Shown: positions 25,954 through 36,552, counted from the stretch's first letter. The stretch is 64,000 nt of DNA from Sinorhizobium saheli (GCF_001651875.1 NZ_LNQB01000073.1:558001-622000); one strand, 5' to 3'. Notes: generated by a model from the sequence alone, not told the origin. A program made the numbers and translations.

Positions 25954-26015
25954 CGTTTCTCTCACGTGGCTTGCGGGACGCGGTTTTGGTTTGAAGTGCC
26001 GGCGGGCCGGCGCGG

Positions 26016-26570
26016 TCAGAAGAATTCGATAGAGCTTTCCACCGGTTTCGGCGCGGGCGCAGGCCGCTGGTCCATCTGGATCGCCCGCTGGGCTTCCGTG
26101 CCCGTCAGGGCATATTGGCGGGCACGCCCCGAAAGCGGCCAGTATTCGAGCTTGCGCCCGTGCTCGCCGCCGGTGCTTTCGCCGACGATGCGGATGCCTT
26201 CGTCCAACAGGAACTGGCGTGCGAAGGCGGCATTCTGCTCGCCGACGTTCGAGAAGCGCGCGATCGTCCTGGCACCGCCAAAAATCTTCGCTTCCAGCCG
26301 GTCGCGCCGCGCACCCTGCTTCAACAGCCCGTTGATGAGCAATTCCATCAGATGCACGCCGTAGCGCGTGGCATCCCCGCCCGAGTTCGGCGAGGTCGCC
26401 GAGCCCGGCAGCAGGAAGTGGTTCATGCCGCCGACACCCGCCACGGGATCGCGCATGCAGGCAGCCACGCAGGAGCCGAGGATGGTCGAAAGAACGACAT
26501 CCGGATCGTTGACGACCTTGAACTCGCCCTGAATGACATGCACGCGCCTGCCGGCAGCCTCAGCGTTCAT
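26016..26570 (-). CDS. cheD: Chemoreceptor glutamine deamidase CheD
   Basis: Deamidates receptor glutamines and can act with CheY or phosphatases. 184 residues. The catalytic Cys is in [11 protein letters not shown] and the His in [10 protein letters not shown], both standard CheD positions, with a Thr/Ser-bearing KIFGGA segment later. The start overlaps the cheY2 stop by 4 bp, showing translational coupling. Confidence 0.95.
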   Translation of the reverse strand: MNAEAAGRRVHVIQGEFKVVNDPDVVLSTILGSCVAACMRDPVAGVGGMNHFLLPGSATSPNSGGDATRYGVHLMELLINGLLKQGARRDRLEAKIFGGARTIARFSNVGEQNAAFARQFLLDEGIRIVGESTGGEHGRKLEYWPLSGRARQYALTGTEAQRAIQMDQRPAPAPKPVESSIEFF

Positions 26571-26956
26571 TTCAATGCCCCGAACACGGCCTCGATCGCC
26601 GCTTTCATCTTTTCGATCGTGAAGGGCTTCGCCAGCACGTTGTTGGCGCCGAGCGCGGCCGCCTTCTGCACCAGCGCCCGGTCGCCCTGGGCCGTCAGAA
26701 TGATGAAGGCGGCCTTCTTGGTCGTCGGGTTCGAGCGCACCGCCTGCAAGAGGCCGAGGCCGTCCATCTTCGGCATGTTGAAATCCGAAATGACCAGGTG
26801 ATGGGGGTTCTGGGCCATGATCTTCATGCCCTGCTCCCCGTCACCCGCCGCAGTGATCTGCTTGAAGCCGAGCTGCTGCAAGGCATCGCCCAGGAGCAGG
26901 CGGCTCGTGACCTGATCGTCGACAATCAGAACTTTAATCTTTTCGGCGAGGGACAT
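26567..26956 (-). CDS. cheY2: Chemotaxis response regulator CheY2
   Basis: Single-domain receiver of 129 residues. The acidic pocket is Asp13/Asp14, the phosphoacceptor is Asp58 ([12 protein letters not shown]), the switch Thr is Thr88 and the conserved Lys is Lys110. In S. meliloti the CheY located between cheB and cheD is CheY2, the output regulator that slows the motor. It overlaps cheB by 1 bp and cheD by 4 bp. Confidence 0.95.
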   Translation of the reverse strand: MSLAEKIKVLIVDDQVTSRLLLGDALQQLGFKQITAAGDGEQGMKIMAQNPHHLVISDFNMPKMDGLGLLQAVRSNPTTKKAAFIILTAQGDRALVQKAAALGANNVLAKPFTIEKMKAAIEAVFGALK

Positions 26957-28005
26957 TATTCGCTTCCTTCTTTTCGGGCTGCCGCAGTCTTCAGTATCTC
27001 TTCCCCGATCGATCCGAGGGGTAGCTGGGTTTCGACGGCACCCAATTCATAGGCGACTCTCGGCATGCCGTAGACGACACAGGTCTTTTCGTTCTGTCCG
27101 AAGGTGCGTGCTCCGGCATGCCGCATCTTGAGGAGACCGGATGCGCCGTCGCGACCCATGCCGGTCAGAATGACGCCGATGGCGTTGCGACCCGCCACTT
27201 CGGCGACCGAATCGAACAGGACGTCGACCGACGGGCGATGGCCGTTGACCGGATCGCGATCGACGAGCCGGCAGCAGGGTGCCGAGGCATTGGCGACCTG
27301 GAGATGGCGTTCGCCGCCGGGCGCCAGATAGATCTTGCCGATCTCGAGCCGCGCGCCGTCCGTCGCCTCCTGGACGCTCGGGGCGCAAAGCCGGTTCAGC
27401 CTCTCGGCAAAGCTGCGCGTGAAAGTGTGCGGCATGTGCTGGGTGATCACCGTCGGCGGGCAGTTGGCCGGGAACTTCTGCAGAACCGTGATCAGGGCTT
27501 CGACGCCGCCGGTCGAGGCGCCAATGGCGATGATCTTGCGTCCTGCCCTGTAGTCGGAAGCCGCGGCTGCAGCCGGCGCGGCAGCCTTGTTGCTGGTGAT
27601 CATCGACTTGCGCTGCGAGCGCGCCGCCGCCTTGACCTTTTCGGCGAGGTCGCCGAAGGGGCTAGGATCCCCCGGATGGGGCTTGCCGACACAATCGAAG
27701 GCGCCGATCTCGAGGGCGGCGATCGTCGCCTCCGCGCCCTTGTGGGTGAGCGTCGAGACCATGATGACCGGCATCGGTCTCAGCCGCATGATCTTGTCGA
27801 GGAATTCGAGGCCGTTCATGTTCGGCATCTCGATGTCGAGGGTCACTACGTCCGGGTCGAGCTGCTTGATCGCCTGGCGCGCCTCGAGCGCGTCGGCCGC
27901 CTGACCGACGACGGTCACTTCCGGATCGGAATTGAGCACGGCGGAGATGAGACCGCGCATGGTGGGAGAGTCATCGACGACGAGGACGCGTGCTGGAGCG
28001 CTCAT
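26956..28005 (-). CDS. cheB: Chemotaxis methylesterase/glutaminase CheB
   Basis: Removes methyl groups from receptors. I chose ATG at 28003-28005 ([20 protein letters not shown]), giving 349 residues; longer frames run into cheR. The receiver domain has Asp57 ([14 protein letters not shown]). The C-terminal esterase domain has [10 protein letters not shown] (Ser), [16 protein letters not shown] (His) and MGRDGASGL (Asp). It overlaps cheR by 4 bp. Confidence 0.96.
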   Translation of the reverse strand: MSAPARVLVVDDSPTMRGLISAVLNSDPEVTVVGQAADALEARQAIKQLDPDVVTLDIEMPNMNGLEFLDKIMRLRPMPVIMVSTLTHKGAEATIAALEIGAFDCVGKPHPGDPSPFGDLAEKVKAAARSQRKSMITSNKAAAPAAAAASDYRAGRKIIAIGASTGGVEALITVLQKFPANCPPTVITQHMPHTFTRSFAERLNRLCAPSVQEATDGARLEIGKIYLAPGGERHLQVANASAPCCRLVDRDPVNGHRPSVDVLFDSVAEVAGRNAIGVILTGMGRDGASGLLKMRHAGARTFGQNEKTCVVYGMPRVAYELGAVETQLPLGSIGEEILKTAAARKEGSE

Positions 28006-28910
28006 GCCCGAACTCCATGGAATCTGCCGGTATGGCGATAGGTGGTGATGCCGATATTGTCGAAGAGTGCCTTGGCGTCCCCGGACACGCGTTCCGAGTG
28101 GCCGATGTAGAGATGGCCGCCGGTGTCGAGGACGCTGGCGAAGCGCGACCAGATCTTCATCTGCGTCGGCTCGTCGAAATAGATCACGACGTTGCGGCAG
28201 AAGATCACGTCGAAAGGCCCCTTGACCGGCCACTGCGCCATGAGATTGAGCTCGTTGAAGGTGATCAGCCGCTTGACGCGGTCGTCGATCTGCCACTTCA
28301 GGCGGCCGCCGACCTCGATCTCGCTGAACCATTGCTTGCGCATGGCGGGGTTGACGGTTTCGAGCGCGGTCGCGTCATAGGCGCCGGCGCGCGCCAGTGC
28401 CAGGATCTTCGGATCGATATCCGTCGCGAGGATACGGAAATCGTAATCGGCCGCATTCGGCAGGAGCGAGAGGACCGTCAGCGCGATCGAATAGGGCTCT
28501 TGCCCGTCCGAGCACGCCGCCGACCAGATGCGGACGCGGCCGCCCGCCTTGGCGCGGGCGATCAGCTCCGGCAGGACATCCGTCTTCAGGTGCTCGAAGT
28601 GATGGTTCTCCCGGAAGAAGCGCGTGAAATTCGTCGTCAGGTGCGAGAGCATGTCGCGGCGCGCCGCAGCGCCTGCCGGAGAGGCCACGAGCTGGCAATA
28701 GTCGCGGAAGCCCCTGAGCCCGAGATTGCGGATATGCTTCGACAGCCGCGAGTAGACGAGCGAGGCCTTGGATTCGTTCAGATAGATGCCGGCATCCGCA
28801 TAGATCATCGCGGCGATCTCGTTGAGGTCGCGGCGGGTCAGCGGATATTCGCCGCTCGCCAGACATTCGTCCGACGGGAGCTTCGGTTCCTGCACTGCCA
28901 GGCCTCTCAT
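28002..28910 (-). CDS. cheR: Chemotaxis receptor methyltransferase CheR
   Basis: SAM-dependent methylation of receptor glutamates. I chose ATG at 28908-28910 ([20 protein letters not shown]), giving 302 residues. An N-terminal CheR helical domain is followed by the SAM-binding site [18 protein letters not shown] and the later [20 protein letters not shown] block. It overlaps cheW by 4 bp and cheB by 4 bp. Confidence 0.96.
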   Translation of the reverse strand: MRGLAVQEPKLPSDECLASGEYPLTRRDLNEIAAMIYADAGIYLNESKASLVYSRLSKHIRNLGLRGFRDYCQLVASPAGAAARRDMLSHLTTNFTRFFRENHHFEHLKTDVLPELIARAKAGGRVRIWSAACSDGQEPYSIALTVLSLLPNAADYDFRILATDIDPKILALARAGAYDATALETVNPAMRKQWFSEIEVGGRLKWQIDDRVKRLITFNELNLMAQWPVKGPFDVIFCRNVVIYFDEPTQMKIWSRFASVLDTGGHLYIGHSERVSGDAKALFDNIGITTYRHTGRFHGVRA

Positions 28911-29374
28911 GCGGCTTCCCTCTCTTCGCTCGGGAAGACCGAGTCGAGCTCGACGAGGCAGATCATCCGCCCCTCGATCGCCAGCACGCCGCGCGCGAAG
29001 GTCCTCTCGAAATCGGAGGCGATATCGGGGGTCGGCTGGATGTCGCTGTCTGCAACGGTCAGTATGTCGGAGACGGCATCGACCAGCAGTCCGACGACCT
29101 GGCTCTTCACCTGGGCGACGATGATCACGTGCCGGACCGTCGGCTCCGACGGCTTCATGCCGAGGCGGGCGGAGAAGTCGACGATCGGCAGCACCGCGCC
29201 ACGCAGGTTGATGACGCCGAGCATGTAGGGCGGCGCATGCGGCATGGCGGTCGCCGGCGTCCAGCCGCGAATTTCGCGGACCGACATGATGTCGACGCAG
29301 AATTCCTGGTCGCCGACGCGGAAAGCGATCAGCTCCCGTCCGCCAGTGGTCAGATTCTTTGCGGCATTGGTCAT
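28907..29374 (-). CDS. cheW: Chemotaxis adaptor CheW
   Basis: Couples receptors to CheA. A single CheW domain in 155 residues: [60 protein letters not shown]. It lies 5 bp after cheA and overlaps cheR by 4 bp. It belongs to the main che operon; other CheW paralogues, if any, are outside this window. Confidence 0.96.
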   Translation of the reverse strand: MTNAAKNLTTGGRELIAFRVGDQEFCVDIMSVREIRGWTPATAMPHAPPYMLGVINLRGAVLPIVDFSARLGMKPSEPTVRHVIIVAQVKSQVVGLLVDAVSDILTVADSDIQPTPDIASDFERTFARGVLAIEGRMICLVELDSVFPSEEREAA

Positions 29375-29379
29375 GAGGA

Positions 29380-31674
29380 TTATCCGGCAGCAGCAAGAGA
29401 CATTTCAGGTTTCAGGGATTGGCCGCGCGACGCGGCGACGATGGCGTCGACATCGAGGATGAGCGCCACGCGCCCGTCGCCGAGGATGGTGGCCGCGGCG
29501 ATGCCGGGAACATGGGTGTAGTTCGCCTCGAGGCTCTTGATCACCACCTGGCGCTGCCCCTGGATGGCGTCCACCATGAGGGCGCGCTGCCCGCCGCCCT
29601 CGGATTCGACGAGGAGCGCCACGCCGTCGACCGGATTGGCCTGGCTCGCGCGGAAATTCAGGATGCGGCCGACATCGACGAGCGGGCAGAAGGAGTTGCG
29701 GATCGAGATGAGCCGCTGGCTGGCGCCGAAGCTATGGATCGCGGAAGCCTCCGGCTGCAGGGTCTCGACGATCGCCGTCAACGGCACGACGAGCGTCTGG
29801 TTGGCGACCGTGACCACCATGCCGTCGAGGACGGCGAGCGTCAGCGGCAGGCTCATCGTGAAGACCGAGCCATGCCCCGGCTTCGACGAGATGTTGATGC
29901 GGCCGCCGAGCGCCTGGATCGAGCGCTTGACCACGTCCATGCCGACGCCGCGGCCGGAAATGTCGGAGATCTTGTCGGCGGTCGAGAAGCCCGCATGAAA
30001 GATCAGGTTGTCGATCTCCTCGTCGGAGAGATTGGCGTCGGCGGCGATCAGGTCGTTGTCGATCGCCTTCTGGCGGACCTTCTCGCGATTGATGCCGGCG
30101 CCGTCGTCGGCAAGTTCGATGACGATGCGGCCGGAGCGGTGCTTGGCGGTCAGCCGCACCGTGCCTTCCGGGTTCTTGCCGGCGGCAACGCGTTTCTCCG
30201 GCGTCTCGAGCCCGTGGTCGACCGCGTTGCGGATCATATGGGTGAGCGGCTCGGCGAGCTTGTCGATGACCGTCTTGTCGACCTCGGTGTTCTCGCCCTC
30301 GGTGACGAGGCGCACCGACTTGCCGGTCATGTCGGCGATTTCGCGGACGATTCGGGACATGCGCTGGAAGACCGGCTTCACCGGCTGCGCACGGATCGCC
30401 ATGACGCTGTCCTGGATCTCGCGGGTGAGCTGCTGCAGCTCCTCGAGCCCCATATTGATCGACGAGGTGCCGTTCGTGTCGTTCTCGATGACGCTCTGCG
30501 ACAGCATCGCCTGGTTGATGACGAGCTCGCCGACGAGGTTGATTAGGCGGTCGACGCGATCGAGATCGACGCGGATGGTCGGGGTCGCCGCCGAGGCAGC
30601 CTGCTGCGAGGCGCTCGCCTGAGCGGCGGCTGACGTCGACGCGCTCCGGCCGCCGTCCCCGGGCGCCTGGGTCGCGGCCTGCGCCATCCGCACGACGTTG
30701 CTTGCCGTTTCCGCCGCCGACACGGCGGCATCCCGGACTTCGCGTTGCCGGGCAACGGCCTGGTCTTCCTCCTCGTCCGCGCCGGCCTGCGCGGCCGGCT
30801 CTTCGTCAAGCATGGAGAGATCGAAAGGCACCGGCTGCATCGGCAGCTCTTCGCGCGCATCGCCCGCGTCGCCGCCCGCAAGCGTCACTTCGAGCTCGCA
30901 GTCCCATTCGGCGAATTCGAACACGGACCGGATCGCGTCTTCGCCCTTGTCGGTCTTCAGCGAAACCTTCCAGGCGAAATAGGCGGCCTCCGGGTTCATG
31001 CGGTCGAGCGGCGGCAGATCGTCCGTATTGCAATGAATGCTCATTTCGCCGAGGCGCGAGAGGTCGCGGAGCAGCAGCGTCGCGTCGTTGCCCTTGGCGT
31101 AGAGGTCCGACTTGGGCCTGAAGGCAATTTCATAGGTCGAGGGCTCGATCGTCGGCTCTTCGCTCGTCTCGAACTCGTCGAAGGAGAAGGCGACGGGCTG
31201 GAAGCCTTCCTCGGTCGCCGCGGGCGCAGGCGCGGGCGCGGGGGCAGCAGCGGCTTTCTTCGGCGCGGGCTCGGCCGCCGCCTGCGGCAACTCGCCATTG
31301 GCCAGCGCCTCGAGTTCCTTGATCAGTTGCCGGCTGCGCCCCTCGTCGACGCTGCCGCCGTCGCGGGCGGCGTTGGTGAGGTCGGCAAGCACGTCCGCCG
31401 ATCTCAGCATGACCTTGAGGACATCCTGGTTGGGTTCAAGCCGGTTGGATCGAACGCAATCGAGCGTCGTCTCGAACACATGCGCGAACGAGACGAGATC
31501 ATCGAGCCCGAACGCGCCGGCGCCCCCCTTTATGGAGTGGACCGCGCGAAAAACGGCGTTGACCGTTTCGGGATCGCGGTCGCCGTCATTGAGCTTGAGG
31601 AGACCCGACTCCAGTTCCGCGAGCTGCTCCTCGCATTCCTGGAAGAAAATCTCTTTGATTTCGTTCATATCCAT
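29380..31674 (-). CDS. cheA: Chemotaxis histidine kinase CheA
   Basis: Receptor-coupled kinase that phosphorylates CheY and CheB. 764 residues. P1 has the phosphoacceptor His46 ([16 protein letters not shown]). A long Ala/Pro linker (about 125-155) and a region at about 185-290 form a rhizobial P2 part. P3 starts near 365 ([20 protein letters not shown]). The ATPase domain has [12 protein letters not shown] and [13 protein letters not shown] CheW-like domain closes the protein. ATG codons at residues 1 and 3 are alternative starts. Confidence 0.97.
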   Translation of the reverse strand: MDMNEIKEIFFQECEEQLAELESGLLKLNDGDRDPETVNAVFRAVHSIKGGAGAFGLDDLVSFAHVFETTLDCVRSNRLEPNQDVLKVMLRSADVLADLTNAARDGGSVDEGRSRQLIKELEALANGELPQAAAEPAPKKAAAAPAPAPAPAATEEGFQPVAFSFDEFETSEEPTIEPSTYEIAFRPKSDLYAKGNDATLLLRDLSRLGEMSIHCNTDDLPPLDRMNPEAAYFAWKVSLKTDKGEDAIRSVFEFAEWDCELEVTLAGGDAGDAREELPMQPVPFDLSMLDEEPAAQAGADEEEDQAVARQREVRDAAVSAAETASNVVRMAQAATQAPGDGGRSASTSAAAQASASQQAASAATPTIRVDLDRVDRLINLVGELVINQAMLSQSVIENDTNGTSSINMGLEELQQLTREIQDSVMAIRAQPVKPVFQRMSRIVREIADMTGKSVRLVTEGENTEVDKTVIDKLAEPLTHMIRNAVDHGLETPEKRVAAGKNPEGTVRLTAKHRSGRIVIELADDGAGINREKVRQKAIDNDLIAADANLSDEEIDNLIFHAGFSTADKISDISGRGVGMDVVKRSIQALGGRINISSKPGHGSVFTMSLPLTLAVLDGMVVTVANQTLVVPLTAIVETLQPEASAIHSFGASQRLISIRNSFCPLVDVGRILNFRASQANPVDGVALLVESEGGGQRALMVDAIQGQRQVVIKSLEANYTHVPGIAAATILGDGRVALILDVDAIVAASRGQSLKPEMSLAAAG

Positions 31675-31693
31675 TGGAGGCTGTCCCCGGATT

Positions 31694-32059
31694 TCAGGCC
31701 GTTACGCGCTCGATCGCATCGATCAGCTTGGTGGGGTCGAACGGCTTGACGATCCAGCCGGTGGCACCGGCCTGCCGCGCGCGGTTCTTCTTTTCGGCGT
31801 CGCTTTCCGTGGTCAGAACCAGGATCGGAACCGCGCGGTAGCGGTCGTTCTTGCGCACGCCCTCGATGAAGCCGAAGCCGTCGAGGCGCGGCATGTTGAT
31901 ATCGGTGACGATCACGTCCGGATTGGCCGTCTCGAGCACTTCGAGGCCCTCGACGCCATCTTCCGCCTGGATCGTCTCGAACCCGGCATTGTTGAGGGTG
32001 ACGAGAAGCATGTTCCGGATCGTCCGGGAATCGTCGACAGTCAGAACTCTCTTCTTCAT
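31694..32059 (-). CDS. cheY1: Chemotaxis response regulator CheY1 (phosphate sink type)
   Basis: Single-domain receiver of 121 residues. Acidic pocket Asp9/Asp10, phosphoacceptor Asp53 (VIVTDINMPRLDG), switch Thr83/84 and Lys105. In S. meliloti the CheY between cheS and cheA is CheY1, which drains phosphate from CheA rather than binding the motor. The same role is inferred here from position. It is 4 bp from cheS. Confidence 0.95.
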   Translation of the reverse strand: MKKRVLTVDDSRTIRNMLLVTLNNAGFETIQAEDGVEGLEVLETANPDVIVTDINMPRLDGFGFIEGVRKNDRYRAVPILVLTTESDAEKKNRARQAGATGWIVKPFDPTKLIDAIERVTA

Positions 32060-32063
32060 TTTC

Positions 32064-32357
32064 TCAAATCTCCTTCGCCATCAGCGGGGCGAAATCCACG
32101 CCGATGAGCTGTGTCGTTTTAACGAAGGCGTCCGACACCTTGGCAAAGGTGAAAGACGAGTGGTCTTCTTCCCAACTTCTTGCGGCGGCCATCAGCACCT
32201 GGATGCAGAGCGCGCCGACGCGTTCCACCGCCGAAGCGTCGATCGCGACGGCGCCGCCCCTCAGCGCCAGGAGCTTTTCATGCAGCGCCGTCGCCTCGTT
32301 CAGGTCCAAGACCGGAGCGAGCTTCAGCGTTTTTCGAGCGGTGTTCTTGCTGGCCAT
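32064..32357 (-). CDS. cheS: CheS, STAS-domain chemotaxis protein
   Basis: 97 residues starting MASKNTARKTLKLAPVLDLN at the ATG 32355-32357. It is a STAS-like fold: LNEATALHEKLLALRGGAVA, then IDASAVERVGALCIQVLMAA. In S. meliloti the gene between icpA and cheY1 encodes CheS, which strengthens the CheA-CheY1 interaction and helps dephosphorylation. Function here is inferred from position and domain. An upstream in-frame start would add 13 residues overlapping icpA. Confidence 0.85.
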   Translation of the reverse strand: MASKNTARKTLKLAPVLDLNEATALHEKLLALRGGAVAIDASAVERVGALCIQVLMAAARSWEEDHSSFTFAKVSDAFVKTTQLIGVDFAPLMAKEI

Positions 32358-32383
32358 ATGTTCCCTGCCTGATTTCCCCTGGA

Positions 32384-33997
32384 CTAGCGCCGCCATCCCG
32401 CGACATGGCGTTCGGAGACGGTGTCGTTGCCGAAGGGCATCGCCGGTTCCTCTTCATGTGTTGCCGCCGGCAATGCGGGCGGCGGAGAGACGCTGGCGCC
32501 CGAGGAACGCGCCTGCCGCTCGAAGCGGAAGCGGCGGATCGTCTGCCCCAGTTCCACGATGACGTTGTGCAAGTCGTCCGAGGACGCCGCCGTCTCGCCC
32601 GCGAGCCCCGCGCTTCGGCTCATCGCCTCGGAGATGCCGCCGATGCCGCAAGCGGCGGCGGCAAGGTCGCTCACCTGGCCTTCCGCATCGCGGGCAATGC
32701 CGGTCACGGCGTCGTTGATGGAGATCACCTGTTCGGCGATGCTGCTGATCGCATCCTGGGTGCGGCCAACGATCTCGACCCCGGCCTCGACCTGGGTCTT
32801 GGTGCCGGTGACGAGCTGCTTGATCTCGCGCGCCGCCTCGCCGGAGCGCTGGGCGAGGGCGCGGACTTCCTGCGCCACCACCGCGAAACCCCGGCCGCTG
32901 TCGCCGGCGCGCGCCGCCTCGATGCCGGCATTGAGCGCCAAGAGATTGGTCTGGAAGGCGATCTCGTCGATCACCCCGATGATCTGGCCGATCTTCTCGG
33001 CCGAGGCCTCGATGTCCGCCATGGCGGCGATCGCCTGGCCGGCGATCTCGCCGCTGCGTTCGACCGCCGCGCGCGTTGCGCTCGCCTTGGCCTCCGTTTC
33101 GCCGATGCGGACCGATCCGGAGCGCATGCGCTCGGCCATTGCCCCGAGGGTCGCGACATGCTCACCAAGCGCTTCCGCCTCGCTCCCGGCCTTCCCGGAA
33201 AATTCGGCGGCGCTGCCGCGCAGGGCCGAGACGATCGTCTCGGCGGCGGCGGTGCGCCTGTCTGCCGCGAGCAGGGCTTGCTGAACCCCGTCCAGAGCCG
33301 CATTGAGCCCGGCAACTATCGGCCGATAGGCCTCCGGCGCGTCTTCCGGAAGACGCGCGGCGAAATCGCCATCGCCGAGCGACCGAAGGAAATCCGAGAA
33401 CAGCGCCGCCACCTCGGTCTCATCGCCTCGGCGCTGCTCGGAGAGTTGCCGCTGATGCTGCTGGCGGAGCGCGTTGAAACGCAGGGAAACGGCGATCTCG
33501 GTGTCGACGAAGGCGGCGCGGACGACGGCGGCGACGAGGTCCGAGAGTTCCTTCCTGCGCGCTTTCCCGAAGGGCAGCAGCGATTTCGGCCAGTCGTCCT
33601 CGATGGCGCCGACGATCAGATGCTCGAGCACGACCGCATGACTCGCGATCTGCCAGCGCGGGTCGAGGCCCATGCGGGCTTCGCTATCGGCGAGCACCTT
33701 GACGCGCTCGGCATAGAGCGCGTCGAAGCGGGCGTCGGTCAGGACGTTCCAGTGGGAGGATTGAAGGTCGTGCAGGCGGTCGAGCTGGCGGTCGCTGTCG
33801 AAGTGGCGCGCCGCGTCGGGATTGCTCTGCAGGCGGTGGAAAAGGTCGCGCAGCGCCAGCTCGATGCGCGGCGACAGGCCTTGTCGACGATCGCGAAGCA
33901 GCGCGCAGGCCTCATCGTCGAGGCCGGCAAAGCGCAGGCGCTCCAGCAGACTGCCTGCCTGGCCCCTCCTTGCCTGTTCTGACGCTTCCTGGTTCAC
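32384..33997 (-). CDS. icpA: Soluble chemoreceptor with globin-like sensor domain (IcpA)
   Basis: Cytoplasmic methyl-accepting protein, first gene of the che operon. I chose GTG at 33995-33997 ([20 protein letters not shown]) behind GGGGATA, giving 537 residues; a TTG 33 bp upstream is possible. No membrane segment. Residues about 20-185 look like a globin-coupled sensor fold ([39 protein letters not shown]). The receptor signalling tip is clear ([20 protein letters not shown], then [16 protein letters not shown]). In the globin motif HxRIGL the proximal His is Glu106 here, so heme binding is doubtful. Confidence 0.9.
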   Translation of the reverse strand: MNQEASEQARRGQAGSLLERLRFAGLDDEACALLRDRRQGLSPRIELALRDLFHRLQSNPDAARHFDSDRQLDRLHDLQSSHWNVLTDARFDALYAERVKVLADSEARMGLDPRWQIASHAVVLEHLIVGAIEDDWPKSLLPFGKARRKELSDLVAAVVRAAFVDTEIAVSLRFNALRQQHQRQLSEQRRGDETEVAALFSDFLRSLGDGDFAARLPEDAPEAYRPIVAGLNAALDGVQQALLAADRRTAAAETIVSALRGSAAEFSGKAGSEAEALGEHVATLGAMAERMRSGSVRIGETEAKASATRAAVERSGEIAGQAIAAMADIEASAEKIGQIIGVIDEIAFQTNLLALNAGIEAARAGDSGRGFAVVAQEVRALAQRSGEAAREIKQLVTGTKTQVEAGVEIVGRTQDAISSIAEQVISINDAVTGIARDAEGQVSDLAAAACGIGGISEAMSRSAGLAGETAASSDDLHNVIVELGQTIRRFRFERQARSSGASVSPPPALPAATHEEEPAMPFGNDTVSERHVAGWRR

Positions 33998-34152
33998 GCT
34001 TATCCCCGGCTGCTGACGCGCGGCGCTCAAAATTGCGCAATCGAAATCTGCCCGAGGGAGGATCGCCCGCCGGCGACCGGCCGCGCCAGATCGATGAGAT
34101 CAGCGCGCGCTAAGCGTCTGCAATCGTCCGCCCCACAAGTAATTTCGTGAAT

Positions 34153-34194
34153 GCATACCGGACCGGAACCGGTACGGCGGCGCGGCATCATGCC
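34153..34194 (-). promoter_or_regulatory. Conserved promoter-like block upstream of icpA/che operon
   Basis: A 42-bp block: gcataccgg at 34153-34161, aaccgg at about 34167-34172, gcatcatgcc ending at 34194. It has the same length and order as the flagellin blocks at 1729, 3022 and 4221, about 155 bp before the icpA start. It suggests that the che operon and the flagellins are driven by the same late promoter class. Confidence 0.6.
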
Positions 34195-34307
34195 TGGTGA
34201 AGACCTGAAAACTTCCCATTCCGACGTGTTGGACCATGTTTATGGTTAATTCCTTGCTTGAAGGTTAACGGTCCCTGACCCGTAATCGGAATCGCTAAAA
34301 TTCAACC

Positions 34308-34356
34308 CTACAGCGCCGCGTCTTTTGAGACGCGCAAGGGTCGCTGCAGCACTCTG
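34308..34356 (-). repeat. Dispersed intergenic repeat family B, partial copy
   Basis: ctacagcgccgcgtcttttgagacgcgcaagg ... gcagcactctga matches, in reverse, the distal half of the copies at 46804 and 55261. The gcatgt half is missing. Confidence 0.5.
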
Positions 34357-34512
34357 AATCGGAATCATGAAAGGCGCGTTCTCATTGCTGTCGCTGCACG
34401 GTTTTATTCGAGCGCCGAACAACAGGTTTTCAATCACAAGAGTTTAGAATTGCGGTTCTACTTGCCGTCCAGTATCGAGGCGGAGATGTAAATGGCGCGA
34501 ACTGCGCGTCAG

Positions 34513-34607
34513 GGCATTCTGCAGGTGGAATCACCTGACGTCGCACAAATGCGGCAACACAGACAGATAGAGCGGTGGCGCGAACGCCTGTGAGCGCATC
34601 CCGCTCC
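34513..34607 (+). repeat. Dispersed intergenic repeat family A, copy 1
   Basis: It runs from ggcattctgcaggtgg through the palindrome caggtggaatcacctg, then gacgtcgcacaaatgcggc, to gagcgcatcccgctc. It is closely matched by the copies at 46054 and 48401 (reverse). Confidence 0.7.
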
Positions 34608-34665
34608 AAGTACCATCGTCGGGGTCAGGGCGGCATCATGAGGGTGCGCCCACGGGAAGTGAACA

Positions 34666-34779
34666 ATGATTGTTCTTGGATTGTGTGCCATTGTCACCGC
34701 AACGCTCGCAATGACGGCAATATCGATCGTCGTCAATATCGAGCATAGCCGACCGGCAGGCAGCAAAGCCGTATTCTGA
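34666..34779 (+). CDS. Possible small single-pass membrane protein
   Basis: A 37-residue frame starting MIVLGLCAIVTATLAMTAIS and continuing into a short polar tail (NIEHSRPAGSKAVF). A GGGAAG ribosome binding site lies 8 bp before the ATG. The N-terminal 25 residues form one membrane helix. It sits directly after a family A repeat. I recognise no family; it may be a real small membrane protein or chance. Confidence 0.4.
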   Translation: MIVLGLCAIVTATLAMTAISIVVNIEHSRPAGSKAVF

Positions 34780-34831
34780 CCTCGGCTCCTGCCCGCGGCG
34801 TTCAGCCGTACCTCATTGATCGGCCGCTCGT

Positions 34832-36217
34832 CTATTCGTCACCGCCGCGGAGATGCACGGCGGTCAGCCGCCGCCATTCGTCCGCATAGGCGACATAAGC
34901 ATCCTCCATCGCATCCCTCACCGGCTCGACGCCCGTTCTGACGCGGGCGCCCGCGACGAGGCAGGCGGCGCCGAGACTGGTTCCGGTGCTGCTCTGCCTG
35001 TTGGCGAGAACCGGCCGGCCGGTGGCAGCGGCAAGCATCCGCAGATAGGCGTCGTTCGCGGCAAACGGGCCCTCGACGACGGTGTCCCCCCGCGCGCCGA
35101 TGAGATCGAGGCAGGTCGCCGTCATCAGGGCGAGATGGAAGGAAACCGCGGCGAGCCGTTCGGCGGGGGCGAGCTTGTCCTCGTCCGTCGTCCAGCGGGG
35201 GCTCGCCGTTGGGAAAGGGCCGGAGCCGCCGGGCACCGAAGGCAGCAGCATATGCCCTGCCGCCAGCACCCCTGCCTCGGCCTCCGGCGCGGCCGGCGGC
35301 GGCTCGTCGCCGATCAGCAGCGAAAAGGCGCGGCCGCCCATGAAGCGGGCCGAGGGCACCGGTTCGCCAAGCGCGTTGACGTTGATCAGCGTGTCGCGCC
35401 GCTCGTCGAGTTCCACGGGCTCGCCGCCAACGGCCATCATCACGACCCAGGTGCCGGTCGAAACGACGGAGAACGGGGCCCGCCGCGTGACGAGATGCGG
35501 CAGCAGCGAGGCGTTCGAATCGTGGATGCCGCAATGGACCGGCGTTGCGGGCCGCAGGCCGGTCTCTTCCGCCAGCGGCTGCGATAGACTGCCGAGCACG
35601 TCGCCCGCCTTGCGCACCGGCGCAAAGAGCTGGCGCCACCCCTCGGCCTCGACCATCGATGAAAAGCTGCCGGCCTTCGGATTCCAAAGATCGGTATGGC
35701 AACCGAGCGAGGTCAGCTCGTTCGACCTGACGCCCGTCAAGCGATAGGACCAGTATTGCGCATAGGTCAGGATCGCGGCTACGCGGGCGAAATGCTCGGG
35801 GAAACTCCGCTGCTGCCAGAAGAGCTGGGCGCCGAGATTGAGCCCCATCGGCAGGCGCGCAGAACCGGTCTCGGCGAAGGGCGGCCGCGCCTTGTCATAT
35901 TCATCGGCGAGCGCATCCGGTCCGGCGAATTCATAATCCAGAACCGGCAAGGCGAGGTCGCCCGCCTCGTCGAGCAGAACGGCGGTGGCGCCGTGCGTCG
36001 TCACGGAAATCGCGTCCACCGGGCGCTCGCGATTGAGCGCGGCGAGGCTGTCGAGGATGAAACGCCACAGCCGCTCGGTGTCGAAATGCGGATAGAGCCC
36101 GCCATCGACCACTGCGTTCGCCGTCCTGCGGACGGCGATTTCTTCGAACCGGTCGAGATCGACCAGCGCGACCTTGGCATTCGTCTTGCCGATGTCGATG
36201 ACGGCGACGGTCTTCAT
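34832..36217 (-). CDS. rhaK: L-rhamnose catabolism kinase RhaK (FGGY family)
   Basis: Sugar kinase of 461 residues with the N-terminal phosphate-binding VIDIGKTNAKVALVDLDRF, VLDYEFAGPDAL and the FGGY C-terminal block (VVEGPFAANDAYLRMLAAAT). It is the last gene of rhaRSTPQUK, 10 bp after rhaU. In R. leguminosarum RhaK phosphorylates the rhamnose-pathway intermediate and is also needed for activity of the RhaSTPQ importer, an unusual coupling of kinase and transport. Confidence 0.93.
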   Translation of the reverse strand: MKTVAVIDIGKTNAKVALVDLDRFEEIAVRRTANAVVDGGLYPHFDTERLWRFILDSLAALNRERPVDAISVTTHGATAVLLDEAGDLALPVLDYEFAGPDALADEYDKARPPFAETGSARLPMGLNLGAQLFWQQRSFPEHFARVAAILTYAQYWSYRLTGVRSNELTSLGCHTDLWNPKAGSFSSMVEAEGWRQLFAPVRKAGDVLGSLSQPLAEETGLRPATPVHCGIHDSNASLLPHLVTRRAPFSVVSTGTWVVMMAVGGEPVELDERRDTLINVNALGEPVPSARFMGGRAFSLLIGDEPPPAAPEAEAGVLAAGHMLLPSVPGGSGPFPTASPRWTTDEDKLAPAERLAAVSFHLALMTATCLDLIGARGDTVVEGPFAANDAYLRMLAAATGRPVLANRQSSTGTSLGAACLVAGARVRTGVEPVRDAMEDAYVAYADEWRRLTAVHLRGGDE

Positions 36218-36227
36218 CGTCGCACCG

Positions 36228-36542
36228 TCAGCTCATGTGAAAGACGGTCGTGAGCGGCACGGCGACCGGCTCGTTATCGGCGCGGGTTTCCATGATATCG
36301 GCCATGTGGGCCCACCATTTCTGCATCACCGGATGCGAAGGCAGGTCGGCCATGCTGTGGTCGTCGGTGCGCCAGAGGACGCCGAAGAGCAGATTGGTCT
36401 CCTCGTCGAGATGGATCGAATAGTCGGAAATACCGGCGTCCTTCAGGAGCTCGACCAGCTCCGGCCAGATCGCGTCGTGACGCGCCTTGTACTCTTCGGC
36501 CATTCCCGGATTGAGCCGCATGCGGAAGGCGTATTTTTCCAT
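36228..36542 (-). CDS. rhaU: L-rhamnose mutarotase RhaU
   Basis: Interconverts alpha and beta rhamnose before isomerisation. I chose ATG at 36540-36542 ([20 protein letters not shown]), giving 104 residues. Family motifs: [39 protein letters not shown] and the Trp pair [11 protein letters not shown]. It follows rhaQ by 10 bp and precedes rhaK by 10 bp. Confidence 0.95.
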   Translation of the reverse strand: MEKYAFRMRLNPGMAEEYKARHDAIWPELVELLKDAGISDYSIHLDEETNLLFGVLWRTDDHSMADLPSHPVMQKWWAHMADIMETRADNEPVAVPLTTVFHMS

Positions 36543-36552
36543 GGGGGAGACC

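Larger units (their letters stand above)
33998..34831. other. Intergenic region between icpA and rhaK
   Basis: About 830 bp holding the icpA promoter block (34153-34194), two GGTTAA hexamers (34244, 34263), a partial family B repeat (34308-34356), a family A repeat (34513-34607) and one possible small ORF (34666-34779). No other gene is supported. Confidence 0.6.
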
